From Miltochrista miniata (Eukaryota > Arthropoda > Insecta > Lepidoptera > Erebidae): a DNA stretch of 64,000 nucleotides. Below the pieces are notes generated by a model. It ran no database searches and had not been told where the DNA came from. It saw only the letters and a program-made list of their open reading frames with translations. This document shows positions 54,392 through 64,000 of this stretch, piece after piece (positions within the stretch are counted from its first letter, which is position 1; each line of letters starts with the position of its first letter). The stretch covers positions 3,544,001-3,608,000 of the forward strand of contig OW121757.1 in NCBI GenBank assembly GCA_933228765.1. Direction: 5' to 3'. A program made the position numbers and the translations under genes.

Positions 54392-54509
54392 GACCGAAGT
54401 CCTATAAGCCTCCTGAGTCATGTCAGGCACAAGACTGCGTTCGGGGAAACTACGGTTTGAAATATCTTGAACTGTCGTGTCTTTAGAATTGTTTGGTTTT
54501 GGACTATAA

Positions 54510-54745
54510 GCACAGGGCGGAAACTCCATACAATTGATTCGTTTTCAATTTTGTCACCTACACTAAAACACGCAATGTTCGAACAGAGTTTGAATGTGTA
54601 TGTCACCACTAAGGCTAAGCAAATGTTCCGTTAAAATACCCTCCTACTATAATGACAACTGTGGCGGGACTGGCGGGGGTGGGGAAGCTTGCTCAGTGGG
54701 AGGCAGGGAGTCGCCTATCTGTATGTAATACTATTATATTACCTT
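54510..54745. repeat. Interspersed repeat, copy 2 (empty site)
   Basis: Matches 18313-18775 without the MITE: ..CACTAAGGCTAAGCAAATGT.. is uninterrupted. It starts about 120 bases after the KSR stop, so it may lie in the 3' UTR. Confidence 0.85.
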
Positions 54746-55700
54746 TGCTATAAGGGCCAGCGACTGGCTAAGTATCGGCTAAAAGACTATAAGTTGTATT
54801 TGTTACAATGAAATCATTGAAAGTGAATGCGCACCGAGGCAAATACAATTTTGAAGTAATTTAGGTTGAATTTAAATTACAACTGACCGACAATCCGTCA
54901 GTCTGTGCAGGCCTTAAGGGATTCTGACTATCAGTAATAATGTCATTACAGCAGTGATTTCTTAAGTTGGTTGTGTTTTCCAAATTATGTTACTAAAATG
55001 TACAATATTCAGGGCTTTACAGCTTTTGACTTAACCCCGGTAAAGCTTTGATAGATACCGGGCCTAAGTATGTTGTGATCAACGTAGCGTTCTACATTTT
55101 AAGACTCGCATAATACTGCTCGCGATACACATCTGGGAATGATGAATGATGCAAACAAACATTTAATTCGAGAAATATCATTTCTAAGAACTGTGGCAAG
55201 TAATTAGATCGTAAGAAAGACAACAAAAGATGATCTAAATATTACTTAATTTCTTTATTCCAGCCAAAAAATGTATTGTCATTATTACTGACAGTATTGA
55301 GGCCACCATAGTTATACACCGATGTATAAACATGGCTACTTCATGGTCCGTCGAGCCGGATTTCAAAATACTATTTATGTAATACGACTAAAAAAATGTT
55401 TTCGTATCTGACTGTACATACAAAAATATAAAGTCCCGCTTTTTTCCCCAAGGGGCAGGCAGAAGCGTATGTTTTATAAGACCAGATTTCACCAGTAGTC
55501 CTACGTAACAGGTGGTGAGCCCATTGCCGTGGTATACTTAAGGACAAGGATGAGAGGTCCTTTAAAGTATGGGGTCCTTTCTAAATAACAATGGAATATA
55601 GATAAATAATTCAATTTATTTATTGTATACTTAAGTTTTGAATAACGACCAGTCGCATGCTACTTTTAGTATCGAACCAGTGATTTTATGACCACATCAT
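54746..55700. other. KSR downstream region
   Basis: AT-rich and without a recognised gene. A decayed SINE-like tail lies at 55437-55530 (CCCAAGGGGCAGGCAGAAGC, ACGTAACAGGTGGTGAGCCC). Confidence 0.6.
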
Positions 55701-55705
55701 GTAAA

Positions 55706-55939
55706 TAGGGTTGCCGGCTGCCAAATCTTATTCAAATATGTGCTGGAAACAACAAATTTGTGTGACAAAACGAGTAAAAAATATTATAAAGTTATAAATA
55801 GAGAGAAAAAAATGAATCACTTTTTTTTAAATTTGTTTTTAAAAAAGTGTTATTTGACGCACTTGTGCATATTTATACCAATTTGAACATGACGGATTCA
55901 ACCGAGGTAGATTTACTGTGTAAAAATTTGGCAACCCTA
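55706..55939. mobile_element. hAT-like MITE
   Basis: Ends TAGGGTTGCCGGCTGCCAAA and, inverted, TTTGGCAACCCTA, close to the hAT ends at 6707/8125. I see no matching 8-bp flank, so the target duplication has decayed or the limits are off. Non-coding, 234 bases. Confidence 0.65.
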
Positions 55940-56310
55940 CTCGTGACCGAGCAATCCTTATGTTAGTGTATTGAATGTGTATGCAAATAAGACATACATA
56001 TAATATAGCTTGGCAAAAAAGATAAACAGAACTAATATATTGCATGTTGTCAAACTGCTGTCAAACGTCACATATGTCAGTCAATCAATGACGTGATACA
56101 ATTTGATTGGTGATTTTTTTGACGTTTATTGGCAATTGGACACTGATTGGTGGTTCTTTCTAACAAGTTGACATATGGACAGACTTTTTTGGTAAGCTAT
56201 ACACACGCTTGTAAAACCCTAATAATGGTTCGCTCTAAGAAACTAATTAAAACTGGGTATACATTAAAAGTAAACATTATTTTTAAACTATCGCGGTTTT
56301 TAACACTCAT

Positions 56311-56445
56311 ACTTATAGAATTCGGGACTTCACGCGAAATACTATTTACTTACATTCACCGACGTTTCGAGCACGTTGCAGCGCCCGTGGTCGCGGTTGG
56401 ACGAAGGTAAATAGTATTTCGCGTGAAGTCCCGAATTCTATAAGT
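56311..56445. mobile_element. Foldback element with 39-bp perfect arms
   Basis: Arms 56311-56349 and 56407-56445 are exact reverse complements (ACTTATAGAATTCGGGACTT ...). The 57-base loop is GC-rich (CGACGTTTCGAGCACGTTGC). Perfect arms suggest recent origin. Confidence 0.88.
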
Positions 56446-57685
56446 AAAAGTAAACATGTTTGGGTGGGTTTATAATTCTTTGCAACGAATTGGGAGTTCC
56501 GTTTTCTTAATTTAATATTAAGTTATTTATTTAACTTTAAACAAGACTACTGTACCGAATTTTGATGTATTAATTTATTCGAAATATTATTATTCTGTTT
56601 GTAAATATACTAATGAGAAAATTATTATGAATATAAGCTCTAAATTAATAAAATTAGAAATCACATCAAAGACTAATGCATAAATGTTAGTTTAAACATG
56701 TTTACAAACATAAAAAAAGACAACTTTACAATTATACTTAAACTGTAAACAGTGTTATATAAAATTGTTATATTATCTATATAACAAAAATAACGGGTCA
56801 TCGCTACTTAGTGAAACGATAAAATCTAAATAAAGTTAATAAATGAACGTCTCTTGTAAGTAAAAAATCTTGATCTCTTAATAACCGATAGAATAAATTA
56901 TATTTTCGTAATTAAAATTAATTATTAAATTAAAATATGATAAAAAAAGTGAAAAAAAAAAGGAAAAATGACTGCTTGTTGATAGTTTGTAAATAATTGT
57001 ACAGTGTTACGATTTTGCTGTGATTGATATTAAGTGCACTGATCTTTGTAAGACAACATATATTTACGGTTTCATTCGCGTAAAATATTTAAACAGTTCA
57101 TATTCTGTTTAAAAACTTAATATTATCAGCCCTGTTACAATAGACCTTGCAAATATACGCATAGTGCTAAAAATTAGTGGAAGTTTTAAGAACCCCATTA
57201 AAAACAACTTTCAAAAGTCCCCTGCAATCAGACTTGTAAAAAAAATTTTTAGGTCAAAGTTGACAAAAATGAATTTTGCGTATAACAACAAATAAATTCG
57301 TACGAAAATCAGGAGGGCAGGAAATAAGGGCCATTCTAAAATGTATTATATTCGACAAACGGTCTAAACTAAAAATGTTGATATTGTTATTTAGCTTAAT
57401 ACATGGACAAACAAGACTCTGACAGTAATGAGACTGCGCCCTGTAGAATAGTCATTGACAACAATTCTGACGATAACATGACTATTTTCAAATGTACAAT
57501 AGTCGTTGACGTGACTATTATGACTAACGAGATTAATTCGATTAATTTTCTCGTTTATGGCACTGTCATTTGAGATGAAATTGACAACTATAAAATAATA
57601 ACAATGAAAAAGATTTTGGCTTTTGTCACACTTCTCAAACAATACAAAATAGGTAGGTTATAGACGGATTCAAATAAAATCAGCC
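56446..57685. other. AT-rich intergenic DNA
   Basis: No gene or recognised repeat; only short chance frames. Confidence 0.6.
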
Positions 57686-57689
57686 TAAG

Positions 57690-57822
57690 GCTGAGGCCGC
57701 ACTTGCGGTTTCTAACCTCAAAATGTCAATACCATTGACTTGATTTCATTGAATTTGACAGTTTGATGACATTTTGAGGTTAGAAACCGCCGCGGTAAAC
57801 CGACAATGCGGCCCCGGGCTCA
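57690..57822. mobile_element. MITE-like inverted repeat, ~133 bp
   Basis: GAGGCCGCACTTGCGGTTTC, TAACCTCAAAATGTCA at left; TGACATTTTGAGGTTAGAAA, CCG .. GCGGCCCCGGGCT at right, with a small extra block in the right arm. Confidence 0.75.
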
Positions 57823-58206
57823 AACTTCTCAAACAATATCGCCAAATTATTTTTATTATGTTCATGCCAGGTCGTCACCTGACATTAAGGTTTTGTGTTT
57901 AAAGATCAGTGCATTAAATATAAAGTATTCAATCTTTTAATATAAGAGTTGACATCTTTCATACCTATGGTGTTATTTTTGCAATATTTTCATGTTAAAA
58001 AAATGTTCTATAATACATTAGTTCCCTTTGTGGTACGCACTACGAATTTATTTAATAATTTTTACATAGAATACAATAGTTAATTTTAATGTGAAAGTCG
58101 AAAATTTTTCTGGTTATATGTTTGGAATGAAATTTGGACGTAAGGGCGTTTTTTTTTTCGTAATTTTTGCAGAATTTTTGGCTTTGTCTGAATTTTAATC
58201 ATCTGC

Positions 58207-58342
58207 GGGCCTAAAAAGGCAACATTGTATGTTTCATTATACGAAACATACAATTCATATAATTTGAAAAACAGAACATACAAAGCACACCAAACATTTT
58301 ACGTTTCATAATATGAAACATACAATGTTGCCTTTTAGGCCC
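58207..58342. mobile_element. MITE-like inverted repeat, 136 bp
   Basis: GGGCCTAAAAAGGCAACATT.. is inverted at ..AATGTTGCCTTTTAGGCCC, arms about 40 bases. TCTG near both edges could be a short target duplication. Confidence 0.82.
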
Positions 58343-59585
58343 TCTGGTCATGTTTCGCTCCTCAGTATTGATTAGTATATTACATTCAAGGATTCCCTTG
58401 AATCTGAAAGTTACCTAAAACATGAGTATTTCATTAAAATTAAAGAAAATAATTTAAAAAACAGAGGTTGTCTGTAAAGATGTTTTACAGATAATTTTAC
58501 GTTATAACGTCGAAAACATAAACGTAATCGGCCCATGGAGGGATGGCGTCATAAGCTGAACCCATTATGCCGGTCGTACCTCTCTGTCGCATGTACCGCG
58601 CTCTCGCTTGCACGTTCTGCTCAGGTGGGACGTTACAAATTTTCGTGCGTGCAGCCGACGTTCATCGATTTATGAAACTTTATAACAATAATAAAATTTT
58701 CTTCAGAAATTATTAAAAAACTGTTAAAAAACTATCTTCTTAATTAACTATCTTCTTAACTGTTAAAACTATCTTCGTCCAAGTTTCGCACAATCACCGC
58801 CCAAGACATTTTGTAAATATTAACAATTTATAACATTCCTTTAAGTAGGTTGTTGACGTTTAAAACTTTATAGTTACTATTCAAACTAAGTGCATTATGT
58901 TTGTATTTTAAAAGTTACCACTTTCTTATAACATTGCTAAGAGGCTTACTATTAGTATAGGCTCATTTGTGTTGTATATTATTAGCTGTGTGCAGCAGGT
59001 TTAAATACGTATTTGAATTTTGGAGCAACTAAAATCTTTCAAATGATCGAATAATAATGATAAAGCTCCATAAATTGGTTTAGTGTATATTTTCCTACGT
59101 AGATAAAACCTACATTAGTTTTAAAATGTCATTTTTTTTAAAGTATTTAAACCTGCTACAACAGCTTTCATAAAAAACATCTATTAGACAAAAATTATCA
59201 TTTAAAATGAAAAAAAAAATTAGCTCATTATTTTATTATTTACTAAATTATTGTTAAAATGAAAATTGTTCTGGTCATTCGACTCTATGATAGTTGTACA
59301 TAATGTGAGCAAATGTGACGTTACGTCCCAACGTGGTATGCAATATACTACACATGCGCGATAACTTGAGACGCTCTTCGGAAGAGTTTCTTCCAGTCGT
59401 GGTTCAACTTATCGCGCACGCGTTATACCTACCTATATTTATTAGACAGAACAGTTGGTTGCGATGGACGTAGTTTTACATTATGTATTGAGATTCAAAC
59501 GATTAGGTTAGTTGCATTTGCCAAAATAAATCTCCCATCACTGTTATTTATTGTTTTATTTAGCGTTGTTTACCTTTGCATGAAA
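58343..59585. other. AT-rich intergenic DNA
   Basis: No gene seen. Two GC-richer patches (58530-58660 and 59320-59430) have no recognisable coding content. Confidence 0.55.
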
Positions 59586-59589
59586 AATA

Positions 59590-59770
59590 CTGGACCAGAA
59601 GACGGCGGATAGGCCGCAAGCAGTTCATGCAGAAGCAGACCCAAGACGGAGGCATGACATGAGCTTTACGCATGCCTCACGCCCTAAAAATCGGGATAAC
59701 CCCTAGGATAGGCCCATAAACACCTAGGCGAGGCCGCAGTGGTAACTAGTCTGTCAGGAATCCTGGGACT
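59590..59770 (+). mobile_element. R1-like LINE 3' UTR fragment
   Basis: CAAGCAGTTCATGCAGAAGC, CGGGATAACCCCTAGGATAG, CCTAGGCGAGGCCGCAGTGG, related to 8760-8990 and 14760-14820. Confidence 0.6.
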
Positions 59771-59897
59771 TCCTCTTGTCTACATGCTCGGACCACTCTG
59801 TTGCTTTTGTGAGGATTATTGTTAGAAAAATGGTACATAATTTGAGACTGTGACCTCTCGGGTTATACTTCTCAAGAAGTCACAGTTTTATATCATA

Positions 59898-60342
59898 ATG
59901 ACCATGGAGGATCTAGATAAATTACGATTAAATTGTCATATGAACAAGGAATCGCTGAAGCTCATTTGTGAATGATGGGACTTTCAATGCATTTGAATAC
60001 CACTTTGAGAAACTGGAAGCAGTCTCTGAATCCACAGCAAGCTTCCAATTCAACCCGAGGGAGCCTAATGTTGCTGTTTCATTTGACACAAGTTATTTAA
60101 CAGAAATCCTGCCAGTTTACCCCACAAGCTTACACCCTGTTTGGACACTGGAGACCACTGAAGAGGACTATAAATTTCCCTCTCTTGCATAGTTTCACAA
60201 TAGACTATTATTTATATCTACTGTATTCTGGGCTGCACTATTAACATTGACATACTATGAAAGCGATATATTACACTCTACAGCTGGACACTGCCAGGTC
60301 CTCTGGGATCTTTATCCAGGCCATTATTGTCAGTCCTTTTAA
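59898..60342 (+). pseudogene. Broken coding stretch, unrecognised
   Basis: ATG at 59898 gives MTMEDLDKLRLNCHMNKESL, KLICE and a TGA. A second frame, open from 59968, gives NDGTFNAFEYHFEKLEAVSE, STASFQFNPREPNVAVSFDT, SYLTEILPVYPTSLHPVWTL to TAG at 60190. The same frame then continues 49 codons, LLFISTVFWAALLTLTYYES, DILHSTAGHCQVLWDLYPGH, to TAA at 60340-60342, with a possible membrane segment. The composition is protein-like throughout, but one frameshift and one TAG interrupt it, so it looks like an old pseudogene. I do not recognise the parent. An intron-bearing real gene cannot be excluded. Confidence 0.45.
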
Positions 60343-60895
60343 GTCCATAGACTTGAATCTACGAGGATACTATAACGGTTAAGAGAACAAGTATTGTGTT
60401 AAATAGGTGCTGCTAATTAAAATAACTCTGTAAACTCAATTTTTACAGGTGACTATTTTATTTGAGCAGCGTTACACCCTCTCCCTATGCATTCAGTATA
60501 TCAAGAGTGCTCACAATCTGCTTACCCACCTTTTTATACATTTTCTCCCAGAAGCTGCTAATTAAATAACATTCCATATTCCAATTCACGTCTAATATTT
60601 TGTATAATCTCATTTAATAAATTTTCAGGTTTGATATAATAAAAAATACACAGTTATCACGTAAATTATGCAATTAAATAGTATCTTTGACTACGCCAGC
60701 TGGATAACAGCTGATAAGCACCATCTAGGTAGTATTGGTAGCATTTTCTAACAAATGTTACTAAGAGTAGGTGGACTACTCTACCGTCTGATTGGAATAA
60801 GGCTTTTAAGTGTTAAGAAATACCTAAAATTGAACAGCTTTTCAGTAAGCAGTAAAACTTTAGCTCTTGAAATTAAAACATGTTTGTCTTAAATT
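60343..60895. other. Intergenic, 3' of RRP40
   Basis: AT-rich, no gene seen; the convergent interval between the broken stretch and RRP40. Confidence 0.6.
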
Positions 60896-60897
60896 AT

Positions 60898-60903
60898 TTT
60901 ATT
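60898..60903 (-). terminator. RRP40 poly(A) signal AATAAA
   Basis: AATAAA on the - strand, 23 bases after the RRP40 stop codon, in a T-rich setting; it would give a very short 3' UTR. Confidence 0.65.
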
Positions 60904-60925
60904 ATACACTAAAAAGTACAACTAA

Positions 60926-61636
60926 TCATAAAACATGTCCAGCTAGTATGCTAGCAATGTTACTGCACATACTTTTGATTTCGTCACTGTTTAGATATTC
61001 ACAACCTAAGATAGCATTACCCACAGCTATGGTTTCTCTCATAGAGTTGGCTTTTATCCAAATTCTACCATTCATTCCAGCGGCCAGTTCAAAGGGCCAT
61101 TCATTCTTCAGAGAGTTCAGTAAAGGACATTCGGGATTTAAAATCTTTCTTATTAAATTTAAAGAGCATTTAAACACAAAACCTTCTTCTAATACACCTA
61201 GACGTCCTTTCTTTCCATGTGAATCAACACAAACAATTTCTGGCTCCATGTCTTTACTGGCGACCAGCATTTTCGCATAAACTATATCACCAATATTGAC
61301 TTTCGGTCTGTTTTTCTTCGTAGCGCCTTCGAAAGAAAGATAAGACAGCGATGCCGAGCAACTGCTGCCGACATCGACACGAAATATGTCACCAGCCTTT
61401 TGCACCACAACTCCTATAACGCTCTCGCCTCGCGAGGGAATGTATCGTTTCTGATAGTTGTCCACCCAATATGTATTCGGTGCTCGTTTCTTCAGAGTTC
61501 CGGCTTTTGTGATAAAAATACCATCGACTTCTTTTCGTATACCCGGGCCGAGAATTACTTTGCTTTTCTCTCCAACTACTGCAATCTCTTCACATTGGTC
61601 TCCTGGCAGTACGACATCCCCTATTGCAACTTTCAT
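60926..61636 (-). CDS. RRP40: Exosome complex component RRP40 (EXOSC3)
   Basis: Intact 236-residue frame from ATG at 61636. RRP40 is a cap subunit of the nuclear and cytoplasmic RNA exosome; its S1 and KH domains line the entry for 3'-5' RNA decay and rRNA processing. Seen in order: N-terminal domain starting MKVAIGDVVLPGDQ with GPGIRKEVDGIFITKAGTL; S1 domain about 65-140 (PSRGESVIGVVVQKAGDIFR, VDVGSS, VNIGDIVYAKM); KH domain about 150-230 with the family's GMNGRIWIKA (GxNG) motif and a final helix SDEIKSMCSNIASIL. Length is usual (fly ~230, human 275). The gene is intronless here; with an undamaged frame, its own poly(A) signal and no poly(A) tract at the end, it looks like the working gene rather than a retrocopy. 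Confidence 0.95.
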   Translation of the reverse strand: MKVAIGDVVLPGDQCEEIAVVGEKSKVILGPGIRKEVDGIFITKAGTLKKRAPNTYWVDNYQKRYIPSRGESVIGVVVQKAGDIFRVDVGSSCSASLSYLSFEGATKKNRPKVNIGDIVYAKMLVASKDMEPEIVCVDSHGKKGRLGVLEEGFVFKCSLNLIRKILNPECPLLNSLKNEWPFELAAGMNGRIWIKANSMRETIAVGNAILGCEYLNSDEIKSMCSNIASILAGHVL

Positions 61637-62150
61637 ATTTGGATTCCAATCTATCTAGTTCTGGACTGCAATTATCTTTATTTTCGTAAATGATTAAACT
61701 CGATGTTTAACATAACCTCAACACGCACGATATGTTTTGTTTTTGTTTATTGTTTTCTTGTGCTCCGCTGCTGTCACATGGAGCAGGCTAAGGTCAGTAA
61801 CCATGCTGCCATGTTATGTTACGAATATTTTTTTCATTTTGTATTATTGATTGTTTGTTTCACTCTAGTGCAGATAAAATCATCTTATTATATTGGTGAA
61901 AACGCCAAGCTATAGCTTATTAGTTTAAATGATCTTACAGTAAAAACATGCAAACATAACGTTTTTTAAATTTATTTATCTTTAACACAGACTTACAATA
62001 AGTAGCAGACAAAGCATTAGAGATTGAAAAGTACGCCAAAACTAACACATATAAAAACCACACACACTAACGCATTTACAGGGAAGGAGTTAGCCGCCTA
62101 GTTCAATAAGATTTATTTTAATGAAATAAGAGTATCTTAAAATACCTCTT
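61637..62150. promoter_or_regulatory. RRP40 5' flank
   Basis: The region upstream of RRP40 on the - strand. No TATA box in the expected place; no other gene seen before the repeat at 62153. Confidence 0.35.
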
Positions 62151-62152
62151 TT

Positions 62153-62446
62153 AAGGTTCCGTTGCCAAATGGCAAAAAACGGAACCCTTATTGATTCGTC
62201 ATGTCTGTCTGTCTGTCCGTCCGAATGTCACAACCACTTTTCTCCGAAATTATAAGACCTATGCACTTGAAACTTGGTAAGTAGATGTATTCTGTGAACC
62301 GCATTAAGATTTTTAAATATAACTAAAAAAAGCAGTAAATTTTGGGGGTCCCCATACTCAGAACTGAACCGAAAAGATTTTTTTTCATCAAACCCATACG
62401 TGTGGGGTATCCATAGATAGGTCTTCAAAAATGCTATTGAGGCTAA
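62153..62446. mobile_element. Lepidopteran interspersed repeat, copy 2
   Basis: AGGTTCCGTTGCCAAATGGC, AAAAAACGGAACCCTTATTG, TCTGTCTGTCTGTCCGTCCG, TGTGGGGTATCCATAGATAG, parallel to 42320-42610. It breaks off at the hairpin at 62447. Confidence 0.8.
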
Positions 62447-62500
62447 AGCACCTTTAGAAAAAAATGATGTTACAAAACATCATTTTTTTCTAAAGGTGCT
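62447..62500. repeat. Perfect 25-bp hairpin
   Basis: Arms 62447-62471 and 62476-62500 are exact complements around loop ACAA (AGCACCTTTAGAAAAAAATG ...). Confidence 0.95.
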
Positions 62501-62554
62501 CCCTCACCGGGAGCATTCGCGCGTAATGTAATGTTACGAGTCGAGAATTACAGC

Positions 62555-62675
62555 CAGTGTGAGAGGTGAACCGAGCATTGCAATGCGCACCTTGTAATGA
62601 TATAAGACGTGGTTACAGCAGTGAAGCAGGTGATCCGAGCATTGCAATGCGCGCCTTGTAATGATACAATGTGTA
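62555..62675. repeat. Two ~60-bp direct units
   Basis: GGTGAACCGAGCATTGCAAT, GCGCACCTTGTAATGATA and GGTGATCCGAGCATTGCAAT, GCGCGCCTTGTAATGATA repeat about 60 bases apart. Confidence 0.85.
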
Positions 62676-62779
62676 ACGTTTTGATCCAACTCGTAACATC
62701 AATGCGCTTTTTTTGTTGCGGCTGGCCGGCCGCACACTGGTCCGTATTATAAATAGGTGGACATACGATCTAAGATGTC

Positions 62780-64000
62780 AAACGCTTTTGGGAAAAAAAT
62801 AGTAGTACGAGTACGAATTTCAGGTTAATTTTGCAATCCAATATGGCCGCCGCGCCACCATTGTAAAATTTCATGTTGCATATCATATAAGGGGTTTTTT
62901 TGGAATGCTGAGTACGAATTTTGGGTTAATTTTGCGATCCAATATGGCCGCCGCGCCGAATTCACAAAATTTCATGATGGGTATCGTTTAAGGAGGATTT
63001 TGGTACGCTGAGTAAGAATCTCATGATAATTTTGCAATCCAATATGGCCGCCGCGCCAAAATCACAAAATTTCATGATGGGTATCGTCTAAGGGTTTTTT
63101 TTGTATGCTGAGTACGAATCACATGATAGTTTTGAAATCCAATATGGCCGCCACGCCGAAATCACAAAATTTAATGATGGATATTGTATAAGGGGTTTTT
63201 TGGTATGCCGAGTACGAACTTTGGGTTAATTTAGCAAGCCAAGATGGCTGTCGCACCAGCGTTGCAAAATATCATGTTGCATATCGTAGAAGGGGTTTTT
63301 TGGTATGCTAAATACGAATTTTAGGTCAATTTTAAAATCCAAGATGGCCGCCGAACCACCGCTGTAAAATTTCATTTTGGATATCGTGAAAGGGGTTTTT
63401 TGGTATCTCAGCATACTGACAGAAATCTCGCAACAGTGGCGCGGTGGCCATATTGGATTGCAGAATTAACCTGAAATTCTTACTCAGCCTACCGAAAAAC
63501 CCCATAAACAATATCCAACATGAAATTTAACAACGGTGGCGTGGCGGCCATATTGGATTGCAAAATTATCATGAGATTCGTACTCAGCGTACCAAAATCC
63601 CCCTTAAACGATACCCATCATGATATTTTGTGATTACGGCGCAGCGGCCATATTGGATTGCAGAATTATCATGTGATTCGTACTCAGCATACCAAAAACC
63701 CCTTTAACGATACCCATCATGAAATTTTGTGATTTCAGCGCGGCGGCCATATTGGATTACAAAATTATCATGTGATTCGTACTCAGCATACCAAAAAACC
63801 CCTTAGACGATACCCATCATGAAATTTTGTGATTTCGGCGCGGCGGCCATATTGGATTGCAAAATTATCATGTGATTCGTACTCAGCATACCAAAAACCC
63901 CTTTAACGATACCCATCATGAAATTTTGTGATTTCAGCGCGGCGGCCATATTGGATTACAAAATTATCATGTGATTCGTACTCAGCATACCAAAAAACCC
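62780..64000. repeat. ~100-bp tandem repeats with an orientation switch
   Basis: Units of about 100 bases carry CAATATGGCCGCCGCGCC, CACAAAATTTCATGATGGGT, ATCGT..AAGGGGTTTTTTGG, TATGCTGAGTACGAAT. Six run forward with GGCCGCC cores at about 62843, 62943, 63043, 63143, 63243 and 63343; from about 63410 six more run inverted with cores at about 63443, 63541, 63643, 63741, 63841 and 63940, to the window edge. Confidence 0.93.

Noticed and set aside
57391..57642. 83-codon - strand frame
   Set aside because: AT-rich chance frame with no recognisable family, and no neighbouring exon.
61400..61693. + strand frame of 97 codons over RRP40
   Set aside because: Antisense of a well-supported conserved gene.
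63341..63960. CArG boxes in the ~100-bp repeats
   Set aside because: CCATATTGG has five A/T bases between CC and GG, whereas a CArG box needs six.

Overview
The window looks like lepidopteran (moth or butterfly) nuclear DNA. It is AT-rich, its genes have many introns, and it carries the repeat families typical of that order: Helitron-like elements opening with TCTATACTAATATTATAAAG and closing in GGTCAGCTAG, tRNA-headed SINEs, and repeats ending in a pyrimidine-rich tail followed by (TATG)n. No prokaryotic, viral or CRISPR locus is present.

The main gene is on the + strand: kinase suppressor of Ras (KSR), the scaffold that joins RAF, MEK and ERK. I assembled 18 coding exons from 10409 to 54391. 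All splice phases agree and give a predicted 840-residue protein with an N-terminal CA1 region, a 14-3-3-type KSRSHES site, a perfect C1 zinc finger, an FHFP ERK-docking motif and a C-terminal pseudokinase domain. Divergent from it on the - strand lies the start of a secreted or membrane immunoglobulin-domain gene (exons at 9754-9708, 9590-9436 and probably 5401-5313). At the right, RRP40/EXOSC3, a subunit of the RNA exosome, is intact and intronless on the - strand (60926-61636). A broken, unrecognised coding stretch sits at 59898-60342.

Layout: 1-980 is an 8-bp satellite; 985-4220 a LINE with an intact endonuclease/reverse-transcriptase ORF; 4260-9400 the Ig-gene intron with a palindromic hAT derivative and a SINE; 10409-54391 KSR, whose introns hold most of the mobile DNA, including a 2-kb minisatellite of 31-bp units, a four-level nest of insertions at 25950-29900, P-element-like and THAP remnants, and a 6-kb element with inverted arms of over 500 bp at 47776-53830; 54400-59900 sparse DNA with small foldback elements; 60-62 kb RRP40; and 62780-64000 an array of ~100-bp repeats that reverses orientation near 63410 and runs off the window.

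I saw no convincing new biochemical system. The unusual content is structural: nested insertions that can be ordered in time, an exon fragment present in three copies and split by a giant foldback element, a mirror-image hAT element, and an occupied/empty-site pair for one MITE. Exon limits come from reading splice sites and phases by eye, and repeat limits are good to about 10-30 bases unless a target duplication is given.
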